From: an uncultured Eubacteriales bacterium
Lineage (GTDB): Bacteria > Bacillota > Clostridia > Oscillospirales > UBA644
Length of the DNA stretch: 5,419 nt
Assembly: GCA_934486965.1 (NCBI GenBank)
Contig: CAKSQP010000101.1
Span: forward strand, 1 to 5,419
Direction: 5' to 3'
How positions within the stretch are numbered: position 1 is the first letter of the stretch; every line of letters begins with the position of its first letter. The notes under the pieces were generated by a model. The model was given only the letters and a program-made list of their open reading frames with translations, made no database searches and had not been told where the DNA came from. Shown in pieces: positions 1 through 5,419 of this stretch. The translations under genes and the position numbers were made by a program.

Positions 1-1212
1 CTCTCAGACACCGCAAACACCGACTATTCGATGGGAATACTCAAAGCAAGATTTAATACAAAGATATATTATTTCAATTATTCGATGTATCTGCTCGACG
101 CGAACGGTCATATTGTCGCAGGGTACAACACCGACGGAATAAATGCGGAGACTTCCGAACTCAACGAGATATTTGAAAACGACGTAACGCAGCCCGGTTC
201 GAAAGTTATAACTATCGCAAAAAATGACTACTCTTTCTATATCAAACCGATAATAAACTTTTATACGGGAAACATTGTCGGATACGTCGCTCCGTTCTAT
301 TCGGCAAGGCCTCTTATAAACGACGACGTTCTCGTCACCTTCTGTATTTTTACGGTATGTATCGCCGCGTTCTTCTCGATAATTCTGGGTTGCCTGCTCT
401 CCTGGCCGCTGACCACGAACATATACAAACTCAAGAAACGCACAAAACTCATTGCGGAACGTAAATATGACGAATATATCCCGATACGTTCGAATGACGA
501 ATTAAAGGAACTTTCGAACAGTATCGAAGACATGGTCAGAAACATAAAGGAATACGACCTCGGACAGAAAACATTTTTGCAGAATGCTTCCCACGAACTC
601 CGCACGCCGCTGATGTCGATACGCGGTTATATGGAGGGAATTTCCGACGGTGTTTTCGATTACGACAAGATAAGCCCCGAAATAACGGCGCAGATAGTCA
701 GACTCGAAAAAATCGTCGAACAGATACTTTATCTTTCCAAGATCGAAACGGCGCACGTTATGGATTTTGAAAAGATGAAGATATCAGATCTTTACAGCGA
801 AGTCGAAAGCCGCGTCAGAGGACTTCTTCGGGAAAACGGAAAAGAACTTGAGATCAGTCCTTACGAAGATGCGGAGATCTCCGTAGACGGGGACAATTTT
901 GCGACGGCGATAACAAATATCATCTCAAACTGTTCGAGATATTCAAAGGAAAAGATCGTTCTTGAAACTGCCTCCGACGGAAAAATTCTTTCAATAAAGA
1001 TATACGACGACGGACCGGGTATTCTTCCTGACGAACTTCCCCACATATTCGAAAGGTTTTACAGAGGAAAAGCCGGAAAGCACGGTCTCGGACTTTCGAT
1101 AACAAAGGCGATCGTCCAGTCCCACGGAGGAAACGTGGAAGCAAAGAACCGCACCGAAGACGGAAAAATCACGGGCGCGGAATTCACGATATCCTTACCG
1201 ATGAAAAGATAA
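1..1212 (+). CDS. Sensor histidine kinase, C-terminal part (5' end outside window)
   Basis: This is a membrane-bound two-component sensor kinase that autophosphorylates on histidine and passes the phosphate to a response regulator. The frame is open from base 1. The first ATG (position 31) has no ribosome binding site, so the true start and the first membrane helix lie upstream. Numbered from that ATG: residues 1-99 look like the end of an extracytoplasmic sensor region, 100-126 form a membrane helix, and about 122-175 form a HAMP linker. The HisKA H-box NASHELRTP has its phospho-acceptor at His188 (bases 592-594). The ATPase domain shows an N-box (Asn296 and Asn300), the DDGPG G1 motif at 326-330, the F-box IFERFYRG at 339-346, and the G2 motif HGLGLSI at 351-357. 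All catalytic motifs are present, so the visible part should be functional. The partner regulator is probably just upstream, as is usual in this family, but it is not visible. The sensed signal cannot be inferred. Confidence 0.95.
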   Translation, partial: LSDTANTDYSMGILKARFNTKIYYFNYSMYLLDANGHIVAGYNTDGINAETSELNEIFENDVTQPGSKVITIAKNDYSFYIKPIINFYTGNIVGYVAPFYSARPLINDDVLVTFCIFTVCIAAFFSIILGCLLSWPLTTNIYKLKKRTKLIAERKYDEYIPIRSNDELKELSNSIEDMVRNIKEYDLGQKTFLQNASHELRTPLMSIRGYMEGISDGVFDYDKISPEITAQIVRLEKIVEQILYLSKIETAHVMDFEKMKISDLYSEVESRVRGLLRENGKELEISPYEDAEISVDGDNFATAITNIISNCSRYSKEKIVLETASDGKILSIKIYDDGPGILPDELPHIFERFYRGKAGKHGLGLSITKAIVQSHGGNVEAKNRTEDGKITGAEFTISLPMKR

Positions 1213-1217
1213 AAAAA

Positions 1218-1247
1218 GACCTCGGAAAAATTTCCGAGGTTATTTTT
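1218..1247. terminator. Bidirectional intrinsic terminator between convergent genes
   Basis: A perfect inverted repeat pairs 1219-1227 with 1232-1240 (stem ACCTCGGAA, 4-nt loop). It is flanked by an A-run on the left (1211-1217) and a T-run on the right (1243-1248), so it gives a hairpin plus U-tract in both directions. It starts 6 bases after the kinase stop and ends where the opposing membrane-protein gene ends, filling the whole 34-base gap. It should terminate both transcripts. Confidence 0.9.
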
Positions 1248-1837
1248 TATGATTTGAACATCTTCTTGATTTTTTCTATCTTGTCTCCGATAAAGACAAT
1301 GTCTTTGTATCCGACGATATAACCTATACCGGCGCCGATCGCGCACAGAAGATATATTACCGTAAACACCGTCGACGAGACCCAGAGGTGAGACATATTT
1401 CCGCCCATTGTCTGAGATATGTCGATATCGGGAAGAAACATACTGACGGCAAAGGACACCGCCGCCGAAAAAACAACTTTTACGACGCTTATTATTATAA
1501 CAAAAATATTTTTCGACTGCGTGTCAAAAAACATCGGAAGATAGTTTACAATAAGCAAAAAAGCAAGAACTGTTCCCGAAGAAATAAAACCTTTCGCCTT
1601 ATTCTCTTTAATGAGACCTATCTCGACCCTGTTCCTGTCCCTGACGCCTTCGTTCCACATCGTAAGAACGAAGAAATACAACAGCATAATAAAATAAAAT
1701 ACGGCAAGTATCGGACGAAGGACGTTCGGCGCCATACTTGAAAGCGGATAGGACATAAACGCAAGCACGCAGACAAGAACAACTCTCGCAAAAAGATAAA
1801 GCGAGCCTTTGAGCGTAAGAACGACGTCTTTTGACAT
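1247..1837 (-). CDS. Uncharacterised multi-pass membrane protein, 196 aa
   Basis: I do not recognise this family. The protein is hydrophobic, with about five predicted membrane segments near residues 12-33, 40-61, 85-104, 110-134 and 152-177. A charged loop lies between segments 2 and 3 (residues 62-84, with NEGVRDRNR and IKENKAK) and a lysine-rich tail ends the protein (KIEKIKKMFKS). The positive charges on this loop and the tail suggest that both face the cytoplasm, but five helices do not settle the topology. No catalytic motif or binding site is evident. The start at 1837 is preferred over the upstream in-frame ATG at 1900 because AGAGGTG lies 5 bases before it and because the promoter -10 (1856-1861) lies downstream of 1900. 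The gene converges on the histidine kinase and diverges from yunB, so it appears to be monocistronic. Neighbours do not suggest a role. That it is a real gene is well supported by its promoter, ribosome binding site and terminator. Confidence 0.85.
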   Translation of the reverse strand: MSKDVVLTLKGSLYLFARVVLVCVLAFMSYPLSSMAPNVLRPILAVFYFIMLLYFFVLTMWNEGVRDRNRVEIGLIKENKAKGFISSGTVLAFLLIVNYLPMFFDTQSKNIFVIIISVVKVVFSAAVSFAVSMFLPDIDISQTMGGNMSHLWVSSTVFTVIYLLCAIGAGIGYIVGYKDIVFIGDKIEKIKKMFKS

Positions 1838-1842
1838 ATTAT

Positions 1843-1849
1843 CACCTCT
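1843..1849 (-). promoter_or_regulatory. Ribosome binding site that fixes the membrane-protein start
   Basis: On the minus strand this reads AGAGGTG, followed by 5 bases and then ATG at 1837. It matches the anti-Shine-Dalgarno sequence well and decides the start against the longer frame from 1900. The predicted transcription start falls at about 1849-1850, so the site would sit at the very 5' end of the mRNA. Confidence 0.85.
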
Positions 1850-1855
1850 TATTTT

Positions 1856-1884
1856 ATTGTAACAGAAACAGCGCTGAAAATCAA
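1856..1884 (-). promoter_or_regulatory. SigA-type promoter of the membrane-protein gene
   Basis: Reading the minus strand, a -35 element TTGATT (1884-1879) is followed by a 17-base spacer and a -10 element TACAAT (1861-1856). A TG placed one base before the -10 makes it an extended -10. Spacing and both hexamers fit the housekeeping sigma factor consensus. The expected start site is about 1849-1850, leaving a leader of only about 12 bases. The spacer contains the 8-base palindrome CAGCGCTG (1869-1876), which may be chance. Confidence 0.75.
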
Positions 1885-1900
1885 CCGCAAAAAACGGCAT

Positions 1901-1914
1901 TTTAATGAATTAAA
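1901..1914. repeat. Small AT-rich dyad between divergent promoters
   Basis: TTTAAT, two bases, then ATTAAA form a perfect 6-2-6 inverted repeat. It lies between the two outward-facing -35 elements (1879-1884 and 1918-1923). The position would suit a shared operator, but in such AT-rich DNA a repeat this short can arise by chance. Confidence 0.3.
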
Positions 1915-1917
1915 TTA

Positions 1918-1946
1918 TTGACTTTATTTTTTCGGTATGATATACT
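1918..1946 (+). promoter_or_regulatory. SigA-type promoter of the yunB-ligA unit
   Basis: TTGACT (1918-1923), a 17-base spacer and TATACT (1941-1946), with an extended -10 TGA at 1938-1940, give a near-consensus housekeeping promoter. The start site would be about 1952-1953, giving a leader of about 40 bases to the TTG start of yunB. It is the only clear promoter seen upstream of ligA, so it probably drives both genes. Confidence 0.8.
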
Positions 1947-1979
1947 GAATTATATATATTATCTCATATAATGCCTTAT

Positions 1980-1985
1980 GAGGTG
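1980..1985 (+). promoter_or_regulatory. Ribosome binding site selecting a TTG start for yunB
   Basis: GAGGTG is followed by 6 bases and then TTG at 1992-1994. The only upstream in-frame ATG, at 1971, lies before this site and has no purine-rich sequence ahead of it. The TTG is therefore the probable start. The same GAGGTGAT string serves the divergent membrane-protein gene. Confidence 0.8.
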
Positions 1986-1991
1986 ATATTA

Positions 1992-2612
1992 TTGAGAAAC
2001 CGAAGATCTAAAAGATTTATTTTCTTTACGGTGATTTTTGCAGCGTCGCTCATAATTTCGGCAGCAGTCGAAAAAAGAGCGATACCGTTGCTTGAATATT
2101 ACGCAAAAGCACAGGGTACTTCGACAGCGTCCGAAATAATAAACGAAACGGTTGCCGAAACCGTCGGAAGCAGTGACGGAGAGCAGATCGTCTCCTGCGA
2201 AAAAGACGGAGACGGAAAGATAAAAGCCATCAATATCGACGCCGAAAAACTCAACGGGCTGAAAGCAAAACTTACGGCAAACACCGTAAAAAGTCTTCGG
2301 AAAATCGAGAATTCGGATATTGAAATTCCCGTGGGAACGCTTACAGGGATAAGCCTTTTCTTCGGCAGAGGTCCGAAACTCAGATTAAAACTCGTTCCCG
2401 AAGGAGAAGTCCGAGGCGATATAGAGACCGACTTCGTTTCATCGGGAGTAAACCAGACGCTCCATCGGATATATTGGAGACTTGACACCGAATTTTTCGT
2501 CATTCTCCCCGACAAAACGGTGAATTTCGAAGTAAACGAAAGGTTTTTGCTTTCGGAAACGGTAATAATAGGTGATATTCCGCAGGTATATTTCCGCAAT
2601 CAAGGAGACTGA
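1992..2612 (+). CDS. yunB: Sporulation protein YunB
   Basis: YunB is a membrane-anchored protein needed for efficient spore formation. In Bacillus subtilis it is made in the mother cell under SigE, and its biochemical role is unknown. The product here is 206 aa from the TTG start. It has a basic N-terminus (RNRRSKR), one membrane helix at about residues 9-26, and then a long external domain. Family signatures are clear: the IPVGTLTG...GRGP block at about 112-128, SSGVNQTLHRIYW at 150-162, and ETVIIGDIPQVYF near the C-terminus at 189-201. Length and motif order match the family and nothing appears to be missing. The gene is preceded by its own promoter and followed one base later by ligA. The assignment rests on recalled family motifs and is firm. 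The visible promoter looks like SigA type, and a SigE site is not convincing. Confidence 0.92.
   Translation: MRNRRSKRFIFFTVIFAASLIISAAVEKRAIPLLEYYAKAQGTSTASEIINETVAETVGSSDGEQIVSCEKDGDGKIKAINIDAEKLNGLKAKLTANTVKSLRKIENSDIEIPVGTLTGISLFFGRGPKLRLKLVPEGEVRGDIETDFVSSGVNQTLHRIYWRLDTEFFVILPDKTVNFEVNERFLLSETVIIGDIPQVYFRNQGD
2602..2607 (+). promoter_or_regulatory. Ribosome binding site of ligA inside the yunB coding end
   Basis: AAGGAG lies in the last codons of yunB, 6 bases before the ATG at 2614. It supports this start over the in-frame ATG 14 codons upstream (2572), which would lie well inside yunB. The one-base gap between the yunB stop and the ligA start suggests translational coupling. Confidence 0.88.
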
Positions 2613-2613
2613 A

Positions 2614-3702
2614 ATGCAGCAGAAGATAAAAGAACTTACAGAAAAACTCAAATATTACAGCAAAAAATACTATGTCGACGACGAACCCGAGATATCGGAT
2701 TACGAATACGACATGCTTCTCCGCGAACTTTCGGCGCTCGAAAAGGAATATCCGCAGTTCAAACTGCCCGACTCCCCCACAGAAAGAGTCGGAGGAGAAG
2801 CGATAAAAGAATTTTCGCAGGTCGCGCACGCAGTAAAAATGGAAAGTCTGCAGGACGCTTTCTCGGAAGACGAAATACGGGCTTTCGACGAAAAAGTAAA
2901 ATCGAAATTTCCCGACGCGAAATACGTCGTCGAATATAAGATAGACGGGCTTTCCGTCTCCCTTGAATACAGGAACGGGATATTCGTCAGAGGAGCTACC
3001 CGCGGCGATGGAAATATCGGTGAAGACATAACCGCAAATCTGAAGACGGTACGGGATATTCCGCTTGCGATCGATCCGTCCGTTCCGTATCTCCTCGTCA
3101 GGGGCGAAGTGTATATGCCGAAAAAATCTTTTGCCGCACTGAACGAAAAAAGAGACGAAGAGGGGCTCTCGCTTTTTGCAAACCCGAGAAACGCCGCGGC
3201 GGGCTCTTTGCGGCAACTTGACAGCAAAATAACCGCGAAAAGAAATCTCGGTATTTTTATTTTCAATATTCAGGCGTCCGCCGGGTTCGATTATAACAAC
3301 AGTCACAAACAGGGGCTTGAAAAACTCAGAACTCTCGGATTTACCGTAAGCCCCGAAACCCCGATATTTTCCGATATCGAAGACGTTATTGCCGAGATAT
3401 ACGCGCTCGGAAAGCGCCGTGCGGAATTACCTTTCGATATTGACGGAGCGGTAATAAAAGTCGACGACATAACCGAAAGACAGGCTCTCGGAAGCACGAC
3501 GAAAGTCCCGAAATGGGCGATCGCGTTCAAATACCCGCCCGAACAGAAAGAAACGGTCCTCCGCGAAATAAAAATAAATGTCGGGAGAACGGGGGTGCTT
3601 ACTCCCCTTGCGGTTTTCGACCCTGTCGTCGTGGCGGGAAGCACCGTAAGCAAAGCGACTCTTCACAATATTGATTCGTTATCCAGAAAGCGGGCGACAT
3701 AA
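2614..3702 (+). CDS. ligA: LigA N-terminal piece: Ia, adenylation and part of OB fold (362 aa)
   Basis: This is the reading frame as it stands from the ATG at 2614. Residues 1-70 form the Ia domain that binds the NMN half of NAD+ (YYSKKYYVDD, then ISDYEYD at 27-33). The nucleotidyltransferase domain follows, with the active-site lysine Lys109 in EYKIDGL, GEVYMPK at 164-170, NPRNAAAGSLRQLD at 190-203, DIDGAVIKVDD at 275-285 and WAIAFKYP at 301-308. The OB fold begins at about 318 (INVGRTGVLTPLAVFDPV) and is cut after HNID at 351-354; the last eight residues (SLSRKRAT) are out-of-frame sequence. Such a piece might still react with NAD+, but without the rest of the OB fold and the C-terminal DNA-binding domains it should not seal nicks well. 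That consequence is inferred. Confidence 0.85.
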   Translation: MQQKIKELTEKLKYYSKKYYVDDEPEISDYEYDMLLRELSALEKEYPQFKLPDSPTERVGGEAIKEFSQVAHAVKMESLQDAFSEDEIRAFDEKVKSKFPDAKYVVEYKIDGLSVSLEYRNGIFVRGATRGDGNIGEDITANLKTVRDIPLAIDPSVPYLLVRGEVYMPKKSFAALNEKRDEEGLSLFANPRNAAAGSLRQLDSKITAKRNLGIFIFNIQASAGFDYNNSHKQGLEKLRTLGFTVSPETPIFSDIEDVIAEIYALGKRRAELPFDIDGAVIKVDDITERQALGSTTKVPKWAIAFKYPPEQKETVLREIKINVGRTGVLTPLAVFDPVVVAGSTVSKATLHNIDSLSRKRAT

Positions 3703-4556
3703 TTCCCGAAATAGTCAGCGTAAAGAAAGAAAAACGTCCCGAAAATTCCGAAGAATTCAGAATGCCCGATGTCTGCCCCGCCTGCGGCGAAAAAGTTTTT
3801 AAAGACGAAGACGGTCCTTTCGTCCGCTGTATCAACGGTTCATGTCCCGCGCAGACAGTCCGCAACATAATCCATTTCGTCTCAAAAAGCGCCATGGATA
3901 TAGACGGACTCGGAGAAATGCAGATAGCGCGGCTTGCCGAACTCGGGATAATAACCGACGCGTCCGATCTCTATTTTTTAACTGCGGAAAAACTCTCGAA
4001 CCTCGACAGATACGGCGAAAAGTCAATTTCCAATCTTCTTGAAGCGATCGAAAGATCAAAAAACAACAATCTTGACAGGCTCATAAACGCTCTCGGAATA
4101 AGAGAAGTCGGAGAAAAAGCCGCAAAAATTCTTGCGGCACGGTTCGGGAACATCGAACGCCTCGCGAATGCGACCGCCGAAGAACTTGTCGGAGCAGAAG
4201 ATATCGGTCCTGTTACGGCAGAATATATTACCGAATATTTTTCCGAAAAAAAGAATACCGAACTTATTGAAAAACTGAAAAAGGCGGGAGTAAACACCGT
4301 ATACCGCGAAGAGACCGTCGACTCCGAATTTGAGGGGCTGACCTTCGTTCTTACCGGTACTCTTGAAAAATACTCAAGGGACGAAGCCTCCGCTCTCATT
4401 GAAGCAAAAAAAGGCAAAGTTTCGGGTTCTGTATCAAAAAAGACTTCTTACGTTGTCGCGGGAGAAAAAAGCGGCAGCAAAGAAGAAAAAGCACGGCAAC
4501 TCGGTATTCCCGTAATTTCGGAAGCCGACTTTGAAAAAATGCTCGGCAATTCATAA
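3675..4556 (+). CDS. ligA: LigA C-terminal piece: end of OB fold, zinc finger, HhH, BRCT
   Basis: The frame opens immediately after an in-frame TGA at 3672-3674 and is homologous to LigA from its first codons (FVIQKAGDIIPEIV). The first ATG is at 3762 and has only a poor ribosome binding site, so independent translation is doubtful. Numbered from 3762, a four-cysteine zinc finger (Cys5, Cys8, Cys23, Cys28) is followed by helix-hairpin-helix repeats at about 33-185 (SAMDIDGLGE, LGIREVGEKAA, EDIGPVTAEYI). A BRCT domain lies at about 189-264 (LTFVLTGTL, GKVSGSVSKKTSYVVAGEKSGSK). In an intact protein these parts clamp the enzyme around nicked DNA. No substitutions in key positions are visible. 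Confidence 0.85.
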   Translation, partial: FVIQKAGDIIPEIVSVKKEKRPENSEEFRMPDVCPACGEKVFKDEDGPFVRCINGSCPAQTVRNIIHFVSKSAMDIDGLGEMQIARLAELGIITDASDLYFLTAEKLSNLDRYGEKSISNLLEAIERSKNNNLDRLINALGIREVGEKAAKILAARFGNIERLANATAEELVGAEDIGPVTAEYITEYFSEKKNTELIEKLKKAGVNTVYREETVDSEFEGLTFVLTGTLEKYSRDEASALIEAKKGKVSGSVSKKTSYVVAGEKSGSKEEKARQLGIPVISEADFEKMLGNS

Positions 4557-4583
4557 ATTTTTTATAACAATCGCTCCAGACTA

Positions 4584-4613
4584 TTGATTTTATACCTCCG
4601 TATATGCTAAAAT
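4584..4613 (+). promoter_or_regulatory. SigA-type promoter of cdaA
   Basis: TTGATT (4584-4589) is followed by an 18-base spacer and TAAAAT (4608-4613), with a TG at 4605-4606 forming an extended -10. The start site would be about 4620, giving a leader of about 34 bases. This makes cdaA a separate transcription start even though it lies only 97 bases after ligA. The -10 lies inside an inverted repeat (separate entry). Confidence 0.65.
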
Positions 4614-4623
4614 AAATACGGAG
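4596..4623. repeat. Inverted repeat flanking the cdaA -10 element
   Basis: CTCCGTAT (4596-4603) and ATACGGAG (4616-4623) are perfect reverse complements separated by 12 bases. The gap contains the predicted -10 element. The arms are mixed in base composition, unlike the surrounding AT-rich DNA. The arrangement suggests an operator for a dimeric regulator. No T-run follows the right arm, so it is not an intrinsic terminator for ligA. Confidence 0.55.
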
Positions 4624-4653
4624 AAACGCCAGAGAAAAACGGAAGGTGACGCC

Positions 4654-5419
4654 ATGAACTTTTGGGATTATATGATTTCGATAATTACCAATATTCAATT
4701 TTCGGATATCGTAGATATTCTTTTGCTCTCGATATTTATTTACGTTATTCTGAAATTTGTAAGAGAGACGAGAGCGGCGCAGTTCCTTAAAGGAATAGTC
4801 TTGATTTTCATTCTTTGGTTTCTCACCTCGTGGTTCAAACTCTACGCGGTCCACAGTATCTTAAACCTCATTCTGAGCAGCGGGATCATTGCGATAATAA
4901 TTCTCTTCCAGCCTGAAATAAGGTCCATGCTCGAAAAATTCGGAAGACGCGGTTTCAAAGCGTTCTCGAACCTCGGCGACCTTGTAATGACCAAAGACGG
5001 CGACAGCAAAAATCTTTCGATGATACACGCGATCGTTTCCGCAACCACCAATATGGCGATAACGAAAACGGGTGCCTTAATGGTTATCGAAAGAGATACA
5101 AAACTCGGAGATATCGTCAAAACGGGAACGACAGTCGACGCAGACCCGTCTTCAGCCCTTATCCTGAACATCTTTTATCCGAACACTCCCCTTCACGACG
5201 GCGCAGTTATCTTCAGAGACGGCAGAATCCTTGCCGCAGGCTGTTTTCTCCCCCTTTCATCTGCGAATATGGAGGACAACCTCGGAACAAGACACCACGC
5301 GGCGCTCGGAGTTTCCGAAATTTCCGACGCGATAGTCGTCGTTGTTTCCGAAGAAACGGGAATCATTTCGGTGACTGTCGACGGCAAAATAAAGAGAAGA
5401 ATAACGCCCGATGCTCTTT
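4654..5419 (+). CDS. cdaA: Membrane diadenylate cyclase CdaA (3' end outside window)
   Basis: CdaA condenses two ATP into cyclic di-AMP, a messenger that controls potassium and osmolyte transport and cell-wall homeostasis. The ATG at 4654 follows GGAAGGTG by 5 bases. The 255 visible residues include three membrane helices (about 19-37, 46-65 and 70-87), the IIILFQPEIR transition into the cytoplasm, a short linker, and the DAC catalytic domain from about 120. Active-site signatures are PNTPLHDGAVI (DGA at 182-184) and NLGTRHHAALG (213-215), followed by VSEETG at 231-236. The second motif is usually RHR; here the third residue is His. The frame is still open at the window edge, and B. subtilis CdaA is about 273 aa, so only a short tail is likely to be missing. 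In related genomes a YbbR-domain regulator (cdaR) and glmM often follow, but they would lie beyond this window. Confidence 0.95.
   Translation, partial: MNFWDYMISIITNIQFSDIVDILLLSIFIYVILKFVRETRAAQFLKGIVLIFILWFLTSWFKLYAVHSILNLILSSGIIAIIILFQPEIRSMLEKFGRRGFKAFSNLGDLVMTKDGDSKNLSMIHAIVSATTNMAITKTGALMVIERDTKLGDIVKTGTTVDADPSSALILNIFYPNTPLHDGAVIFRDGRILAAGCFLPLSSANMEDNLGTRHHAALGVSEISDAIVVVVSEETGIISVTVDGKIKRRITPDAL

Larger units (their letters stand above)
2614..4556 (+). pseudogene. ligA: NAD-dependent DNA ligase LigA, reading frame disrupted
   Basis: LigA seals nicks in duplex DNA during replication and repair. It uses NAD+ to adenylate an active-site lysine and is essential in most bacteria. The locus carries every family domain in order: Ia, adenylation, OB fold, zinc finger, helix-hairpin-helix and BRCT. 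The reading frame, however, changes near base 3675. Upstream reading ends ...ATLHNID and then runs into a stop at 3700-3702. Downstream reading resumes as FVIQKAGDIIPEIV in another frame. LigA relatives normally have about 12-13 more residues between these two blocks, so roughly 37 bases seem to be missing. Restoring 37 bases would give 659 aa, close to the usual family length of about 660-670. The rest of the sequence shows no decay, so the break is either very recent or a sequencing or assembly error. The identity of the gene is certain; whether it is truly broken in the organism is not. Confidence 0.9.

Noticed and set aside
1388..1741. 117-codon open frame on the plus strand
   Set aside because: It is antisense to the membrane-protein gene, is highly basic with no domain, and lacks a promoter or ribosome binding site.
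1838..1900. 21-codon N-terminal extension of the membrane protein from the ATG at 1900
   Set aside because: The predicted -10 element and the strong ribosome binding site both lie downstream of 1900, and the extension is Cys/Phe-rich with no similarity to a signal sequence.
1971..1991. ATG at 1971 as the yunB start
   Set aside because: No ribosome binding site precedes it, and the good GAGGTG site lies after it, correctly spaced for the TTG at 1992.
2099..2599. 166-codon open frame on the minus strand
   Set aside because: It is antisense to yunB, and its Ser/Phe/Pro-rich composition is what codon bias on the other strand would produce.
2500..3306. 268-codon open frame on the minus strand
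   Set aside because: It lies opposite the end of yunB and the adenylation domain of ligA, both strongly supported by homology. Its translation is rich in Phe, Arg and Val with no domain, and it has no ribosome binding site that I can see.
3672..3702. Programmed ribosomal frameshift in ligA
   Set aside because: A shift in either direction would still leave about 12 conserved residues missing, and no slippery heptamer or downstream stimulatory structure is evident at the junction.
4530..4575. Possible ligA terminator with the T-run at 4559-4563
   Set aside because: Only an A/T stem (AAAAAAT with ATTTTTT) can be drawn. There is no GC-containing hairpin, so I did not call a terminator.
4396..4854. 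152-codon open frame on the minus strand
   Set aside because: It spans the end of ligA, the cdaA promoter and the start of cdaA on the opposite strand. It shows no recognisable motif.

Overview
The window looks like chromosomal housekeeping DNA from an endospore-forming, low-to-moderate GC member of the Bacillota, most likely class Clostridia. The reasons are a recognisable YunB sporulation protein, a membrane diadenylate cyclase of the CdaA type, an NAD-dependent DNA ligase, strong purine-rich ribosome binding sites, SigA-type promoters with extended -10 elements, and heavy use of ATA (Ile) and AGA (Arg) codons. I see no insertion sequence, CRISPR array, tRNA, rRNA, phage gene or other sign of accessory DNA. 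The genus cannot be fixed from the sequence.

Layout, left to right. (1) Positions 1-1212, plus strand: the C-terminal part of a sensor histidine kinase whose start lies before the window. (2) 1218-1247: a compact hairpin shared as terminator by two convergent genes. (3) 1247-1837, minus strand: an unrecognised 196-residue protein with about five membrane segments. (4) 1838-1991: a divergent intergenic region with two well-formed, oppositely directed promoters. (5) 1992-2612, plus strand: yunB, read from a TTG start. (6) 2614-4556, plus strand: ligA, one base after the yunB stop and probably translationally coupled to it. Its reading frame is broken near 3675: about 37 bases that normally encode part of the OB fold appear to be missing. 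(7) 4557-4653: an intergenic region with a promoter whose -10 element sits inside an 8-bp inverted repeat. (8) 4654-5419, plus strand: cdaA, running off the right edge.

Functionally the genes are mixed: signal sensing (histidine kinase, partner not visible), sporulation (yunB), nick sealing in replication and repair (ligA), and synthesis of the second messenger c-di-AMP (cdaA). yunB and ligA form one probable transcription unit. cdaA has its own promoter and probably heads the next unit.

I did not find a convincing new system. The observations most worth a second look are the ligA disruption (real mutation or assembly error), the RHH in place of the usual RHR motif in CdaA, the inverted repeat over the cdaA promoter, and the uncharacterised membrane protein with its very short predicted leader.
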